Assembly: GCA_037139855.1 (NCBI GenBank)
Contig: JBAXFM010000001.1
Location: 13,586 to 77,585 of the forward strand
Origin: CAIVAT01 sp037139855
GTDB lineage: Bacteria > Bacteroidota > Bacteroidia > Bacteroidales > FEN-979
Length of the DNA: 64,000 nucleotides
Reading direction: 5' to 3'
The notes beneath the pieces are model-generated. The model saw only the letters and a program-made list of their open reading frames with translations. It had not been told where the DNA came from and made no database searches. Position numbers and translations under genes: made by a program. Below are positions 60,179 through 64,000 of the stretch, one piece after another; the stretch's first letter is position 1; every line of letters starts with the position of its first letter.

Positions 60179-61807
60179 ATGCTCTCCCTCAAGCTCGCCG
60201 ATCAGTTCGTTGACCTGCCCGATGATTTCTCGTTCACCATGAACCTGAAATCGCCGATATTCGGAGATGTCGGGTCCTATTCGTACCCCTTCCGGATCCC
60301 GGTCACTCCCCGCAATGCGAGGATACTTGAATTCGTACACCGGGTGGAGAGCACGGCGGATGTGTACCGATCAGATCCGGGGATGTTTTTGTGGAATGGA
60401 TTGAGCCTGTTCCAGGGAACGCTTAAGCTGAAGGCATTGAATTCGAAATCTTATGAAGGTGCGATGCTGGAGGGTGAAGGTGATTTCTTTTATTCCCGCA
60501 AATACGCCTTCCTGCAGGAGGTAGATTTTGGCGAGATGACTTTTGCAACGGAAGCAGCCAGGCTAACTTATATGAACGAATGCGCCAATACGATATATCC
60601 GGCGCGTAATATCGCTTTCCCTCAGATTCTGAATAAGACTTATTTTGATGAATTGCCAGTGAATACAGGCCTTCATTATTTTAATATCTACATCAATTCA
60701 TTGCTGAAGTCAGAATTCATTGGTGGTGTTACAGAGAGAACGATTCTTGTACCAATGCTATACCTTCGATTTGTGCTTAAAAAAATCCTGGAGCACCAGG
60801 CATATACTTTTGATGATTCATTTTTTGCGTCTGATTCAGACTATAATGCACTTGCGCTGTTTAACCTGGTTGATTGCAATACCGGACCATACGGATTTTT
60901 TCAATATGATGTCAATAAGCTTCTGCTGAATTACCATCTACCCAGGATCAGTATCAATGATTTCTTCCTGGGATTGGAGACCTTTTTCAATATTCGTTTT
61001 TTTGTCAATAACAGTAATAAAACGGTGAGGCTTATGTCGGTTGATAAAATCGTGAAAGCAACCGATTATACTGAATTTTCAAAACAAATAATTTCTGTCA
61101 GTACCGATCTTGAAGAGAAGATCACCGGATTCCATTTGACCATGGCCATGGATACAGATGATGAACTGTATCAGCCGCGCAAAGATCTTGATGCTGACAG
61201 ACTGAGCCACCTGAAGGCAAGTGTAAAAACAGTTGCAGATTTGAACCCATGGCCTGCCGATGACATCATGGACCTGCGATATGTTGAAGATAAAAGTAAT
61301 TATTACATTCTCTGGACGGATAAACTTTGGATGCCATGGTACCCAACGGTTGATCTTTACCTGGAATATCTTTACAGAACCGCCGACCAGGCGATTGAAA
61401 CAAAGGTTTCATCGCTGCTGAATGCCAATGTTGGAGAACCTGCAGTGATCGGTAATGCCAGGACAGGCTGGAGAGAAGTAACCCAGAAACTATTTTTCGT
61501 TCATTACGATCAAACTGATCCGGCACAAAAGAAGGTCATCGCCAGGCCGGCCACAGCAACAAACAACCTGTTTTTCGGTGGTGAATATGGCTTGTTTAAC
61601 AAGCACTACAAAGCCTATTTTGATTTTCGGATGAGCACGAAAATGGTGAAGATCATGAAGCTCATGACCATGCAGGAAATAAAGGACTTTGATTTTTCCC
61701 GCAAATACATGATTGATGGAATGAAGTATCTGGTAAAAAACATCCAGGTAACTATCAAAAAGGACCGGATCATGCCGGCGCTCCTGGAGTGCTACACTTG
61801 CCCGTAA
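60179..61807 (+). CDS. Baseplate / tail tip protein (copy B)
   Basis: Identical to 21432-23060: 542 residues. Confidence 0.65.
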   Translation: MLSLKLADQFVDLPDDFSFTMNLKSPIFGDVGSYSYPFRIPVTPRNARILEFVHRVESTADVYRSDPGMFLWNGLSLFQGTLKLKALNSKSYEGAMLEGEGDFFYSRKYAFLQEVDFGEMTFATEAARLTYMNECANTIYPARNIAFPQILNKTYFDELPVNTGLHYFNIYINSLLKSEFIGGVTERTILVPMLYLRFVLKKILEHQAYTFDDSFFASDSDYNALALFNLVDCNTGPYGFFQYDVNKLLLNYHLPRISINDFFLGLETFFNIRFFVNNSNKTVRLMSVDKIVKATDYTEFSKQIISVSTDLEEKITGFHLTMAMDTDDELYQPRKDLDADRLSHLKASVKTVADLNPWPADDIMDLRYVEDKSNYYILWTDKLWMPWYPTVDLYLEYLYRTADQAIETKVSSLLNANVGEPAVIGNARTGWREVTQKLFFVHYDQTDPAQKKVIARPATATNNLFFGGEYGLFNKHYKAYFDFRMSTKMVKIMKLMTMQEIKDFDFSRKYMIDGMKYLVKNIQVTIKKDRIMPALLECYTCP

Positions 61808-61830
61808 CTATTTATAGGTATATTTTGATG

Positions 61831-61859
61831 AAACCGGTGCCCAGGTGCCGGTTTTTTTA
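61831..61859 (+). terminator. Terminator of the late operon (copy B)
   Basis: Same as 23084-23112. Confidence 0.85.
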
Positions 61860-61892
61860 TAATTTGCAGGGGCTAACCTAAACCTAACAGTT

Positions 61893-62249
61893 ATGAAAAA
61901 ACTTTTTATCACAAAATTGCTGATTTTATTGATTTTCGCTATGACATCATGTGTTGGTTCAGATTCTTCCACATCTGACAATGATCCAGATGTTAAAAAA
62001 TTAAGTGTCTATGGAGTTGCTGAGCAATACGTAAAGCAACATTTAAAAAGCCCATCTTCGGCTCAATTTCCTGAAACTTCCGAAAAGTTAAGGCATGTTG
62101 TTAACACTGGTAATGAGGTTTACCTTGTTGATTCATGGGTGGATAGTCAAAATAGTTTTGGTGCCATGCTGAGAACGAAATTCCATTTAAAAGTTACAGT
62201 TGTAGGTGATAATGCTAATTTTTCTGACTTCCAATTAGGCGAGAATTAG
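61893..62249 (+). CDS. Small lipoprotein (copy B)
   Basis: Identical to 23146-23502: 118 residues, lipobox MTSC. Confidence 0.7.
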   Translation: MKKLFITKLLILLIFAMTSCVGSDSSTSDNDPDVKKLSVYGVAEQYVKQHLKSPSSAQFPETSEKLRHVVNTGNEVYLVDSWVDSQNSFGAMLRTKFHLKVTVVGDNANFSDFQLGEN

Positions 62250-62289
62250 TCAATAGATTGACTTCTTCATTTTTTATTCCTGTCGAATG

Positions 62290-62316
62290 AACCCGCCCCA
62301 TCCCGGCGGGTTTTTT
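62290..62316 (+). terminator. Terminator after the lipoprotein gene (copy B)
   Basis: Same as 23543-23569. Confidence 0.9.
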
Positions 62317-62318
62317 AT

Positions 62319-62326
62319 TATCTTTG
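62319..62326 (+). promoter_or_regulatory. Promoter -7 box of the structured RNA (copy B)
   Basis: TATCTTTG, same as 23572-23579. Confidence 0.65.
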
Positions 62327-62330
62327 ACCC

Positions 62331-62447
62331 GTCGCATACTATATTAATTTCTTGCAGTTAAGGCATTCCCCGGTACAGTAAAGGGGAAGCCTTTACACAT
62401 TTTGTACTGCAAGGTATATGGTGTGCGACAGGTACCGGGGATTTTTA
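62331..62447 (+). ncRNA. Structured RNA / leader (copy B)
   Basis: Same as 23584-23700, with P1, P2, P3 and the competing 3' segment at 62431-62440. Confidence 0.6.
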
Positions 62448-62459
62448 AACCTTCCATAT

Positions 62460-62717
62460 ATGTCGCGCATCAATTTTGAAGAGATCTTCGCATCTTTTCG
62501 CACCAAGTTCCCTCCAGTTCAATCTTTAAAGGACGCATCGCTGAAGTTCACCACTTCGGAGATCAATGAAATGATGGCCGAATTCATTCCCGACCTGGAG
62601 TGGCCCCGTGAGGGGATCACCCGGTTTATGATTGACCAGGGTTATAAATATGAGCCGGTAGAGGTAAATGAACGGGTCCGTTATTTCTGGCTAATCGGGC
62701 AAGGTCCGGAAAATTAG
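62460..62717 (+). CDS. Small protein beside the integrase (copy B)
   Basis: Identical to 23713-23970: 85 residues, 92-bp tail-to-tail overlap with the integrase gene. Confidence 0.65.
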   Translation: MSRINFEEIFASFRTKFPPVQSLKDASLKFTTSEINEMMAEFIPDLEWPREGITRFMIDQGYKYEPVEVNERVRYFWLIGQGPEN

Positions 62718-63816
62718 TAGTCAGTACCGCCGATGGCCGTACATTAAACTTGTCCAGGTAAACCTGAGTTTCCTCCAGGCTCGAGTGGCGCAGCTGCAGC
62801 TGCAGATCCCTTACGTTGATTCCGGCCTCGATGGCCATGCCTACACCAGTGTGCTTCAACGAATAAATGTTTTTCTCAATTCCGTAGTGATCCGCAAACT
62901 CCCGCCATGCTTCCGCGATCCTGGTTGGAGCATATTCCTTTGGGCCCCGCTTCTGGTTTTTTGCAAAGACAAAGAAATTTCCCGGGAACTTCAGATCCAG
63001 CTTTGCCAGGATCGGCACCAGGGCATCCGGTATCTGCACGACCTGTTGCTTTTTATTCTTTGAAGTTGCGCCCAGGGTAATGATTGTTCGTTGCCTCAGG
63101 TTGATATGAGAAACCCTCATGCGCACGATCTCCTGCGGCCGGATAAAGCAATAGAAGATCAGGCAGGCGCAAACGTACAAATCGTAATTCCATTCCGGTA
63201 GGTACTGCTGCATGATCATAAGCTCGTCAACATTAAATGCAATAATCGAGGCATCCTGTTTCGGGAACCGTTCAATATTTTCGAAGGGATTCACCAGGAT
63301 ATATTCGCGCTTTACAAGGACTTTGAAGATGGTCTTCATGGCGGTCACCCGGTTGTTATAGGTCCTGTTCCCGTTTCCGAGCACTGATTTGGTATAATCC
63401 ATGAACTCCTGGGCGTGGGTGTAATTGAAATCATCCACCGGCAGGTTGATTAATTTTTTGAATTCAAGCCACTCCTTGAATTTCTTCACCATGCTGTCGT
63501 AGGTATGGGTTGTTCTTTTACGGCACGAGGTGTTCTTCAGGGAGAGCACAAAATCGATGGCCACGGAAATACTGGTGTATTTTCTCTCCAGGAAGGCAAA
63601 TGGATTGTATCCCTGGCGTAATTTCTTATTGAGGACCTTGATCATCTCATGGCCTTTGTCCCGGCGTCCGGAACAAGTAAGAATTTTTGCAGGAACCCAA
63701 TGCTGAAACCGGCGATATTTGCCGGTCTCCGGGGATCTGAATGAGTAGTAAACAAACCAGCGTTTTGTGATATCGCCGCCGGCGTCGAATAGTTTTGCGG
63801 TTTTAAAATTTTCCAT
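62626..63816 (-). CDS. int: Tyrosine recombinase integrase (copy B)
   Basis: Identical to 23879-25069: 396 residues. In this copy the gene lies beside the phage-host boundary. Confidence 0.93.
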   Translation of the reverse strand: MENFKTAKLFDAGGDITKRWFVYYSFRSPETGKYRRFQHWVPAKILTCSGRRDKGHEMIKVLNKKLRQGYNPFAFLERKYTSISVAIDFVLSLKNTSCRKRTTHTYDSMVKKFKEWLEFKKLINLPVDDFNYTHAQEFMDYTKSVLGNGNRTYNNRVTAMKTIFKVLVKREYILVNPFENIERFPKQDASIIAFNVDELMIMQQYLPEWNYDLYVCACLIFYCFIRPQEIVRMRVSHINLRQRTIITLGATSKNKKQQVVQIPDALVPILAKLDLKFPGNFFVFAKNQKRGPKEYAPTRIAEAWREFADHYGIEKNIYSLKHTGVGMAIEAGINVRDLQLQLRHSSLEETQVYLDKFNVRPSAVLTTNFPDLARLARNNGPVHLPLPAHIYNPGQS

Positions 63817-63872
63817 TTCTTTTTTTGTTTTCCGACCTCGCCAGGTTAAAAAACATCGGTGAAATGACCGCA

Positions 63873-63885
63873 GCATTTTGTTTCA
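63873..63885. repeat. Candidate integrase arm-type site (copy B)
   Basis: GCATTTTGTTTCA, same as 25126-25138. Its partner on the far side of the core is absent here because host DNA follows. Confidence 0.5.
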
Positions 63886-63946
63886 AAATGTTTCAATTTT
63901 AATCACTGAAACTCTGAAACCCTTGATATTGTTGAGAACTGTAATC

Positions 63947-64000
<54 letters not shown>

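Overview
The window holds tandem copies of one temperate siphovirus-type prophage in a Bacteroidota (Bacteroidetes) host. Positions 1-25217 and 38748-63964 are the same sequence at a constant offset of 38,747 bp; I saw no difference wherever I compared them, and all paired reading frames are identical. Copy A enters the window truncated, starting inside the tail-tube-like gene, and ends at an attachment core at 25200-25217. Copy B is complete (25218-63964, 38,747 bp) and ends at the same core, where it meets the 3' end of a host tRNA-Met (CAT) gene read on the minus strand (63951 to the window end). Host assignment rests on repeated TAnnTTTG promoter boxes, the lack of Shine-Dalgarno sequences, and Bacteroidota-style phage proteins.

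Layout of one unit, described on copy B. Attachment core with integrase arm-type repeats (25126-25306). A leftward control block: a small gene (25381-25659) and a coiled-coil repressor-like gene (25763-26128). A divergent control region with candidate operators. A rightward early block: Cro-like protein, LuxR-type HTH protein, small unknowns, a 1036-residue CHC2/Toprim primase fused to an SF3-like helicase (28530-31640), further small genes, two direct-repeat clusters (31872-31936 and 33781-33970) and a candidate late regulator (34130-34648). The late block starts at about 34685: S49 capsid protease, scaffold-capsid fusion protein, tail tube, a candidate -1 frameshifted tail-assembly chaperone pair, a PLD-like protein, terminase small and large subunits, a RadC-like cassette between two copies of a structured repeat, portal, neck genes, a lysis cassette (holin, GH24 lysozyme, single-molecule spanin), tape measure, tail tip proteins and two exported fibre-like proteins. 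The unit closes with a lipoprotein, a structured RNA region, an 85-residue protein, and the convergent integrase. In copy A only the part from the tail tube gene to the integrase is in the window.

The main non-routine observations are: (i) five sites of the form [T/A]GTCCTTT - exactly 20 nt - TAnn[T/A]TTG, all in the late region, two of them with the start codon 4 nt past the box, which suggests leaderless mRNAs; (ii) a roughly 110-nt RNA at 23584-23693 with three nested stems and a competing 3' pairing; (iii) two diverged repeats flanking the RadC gene whose long stem has changed on both sides while the pairing is kept; (iv) an A AAA AAA G slippery site that joins two frames just after the tail tube gene; (v) a C-terminal domain duplicated in the capsid protein and apparently shared with the neighbouring tail tube protein. 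I found no insertion sequence, CRISPR array, rRNA or reverse transcriptase.
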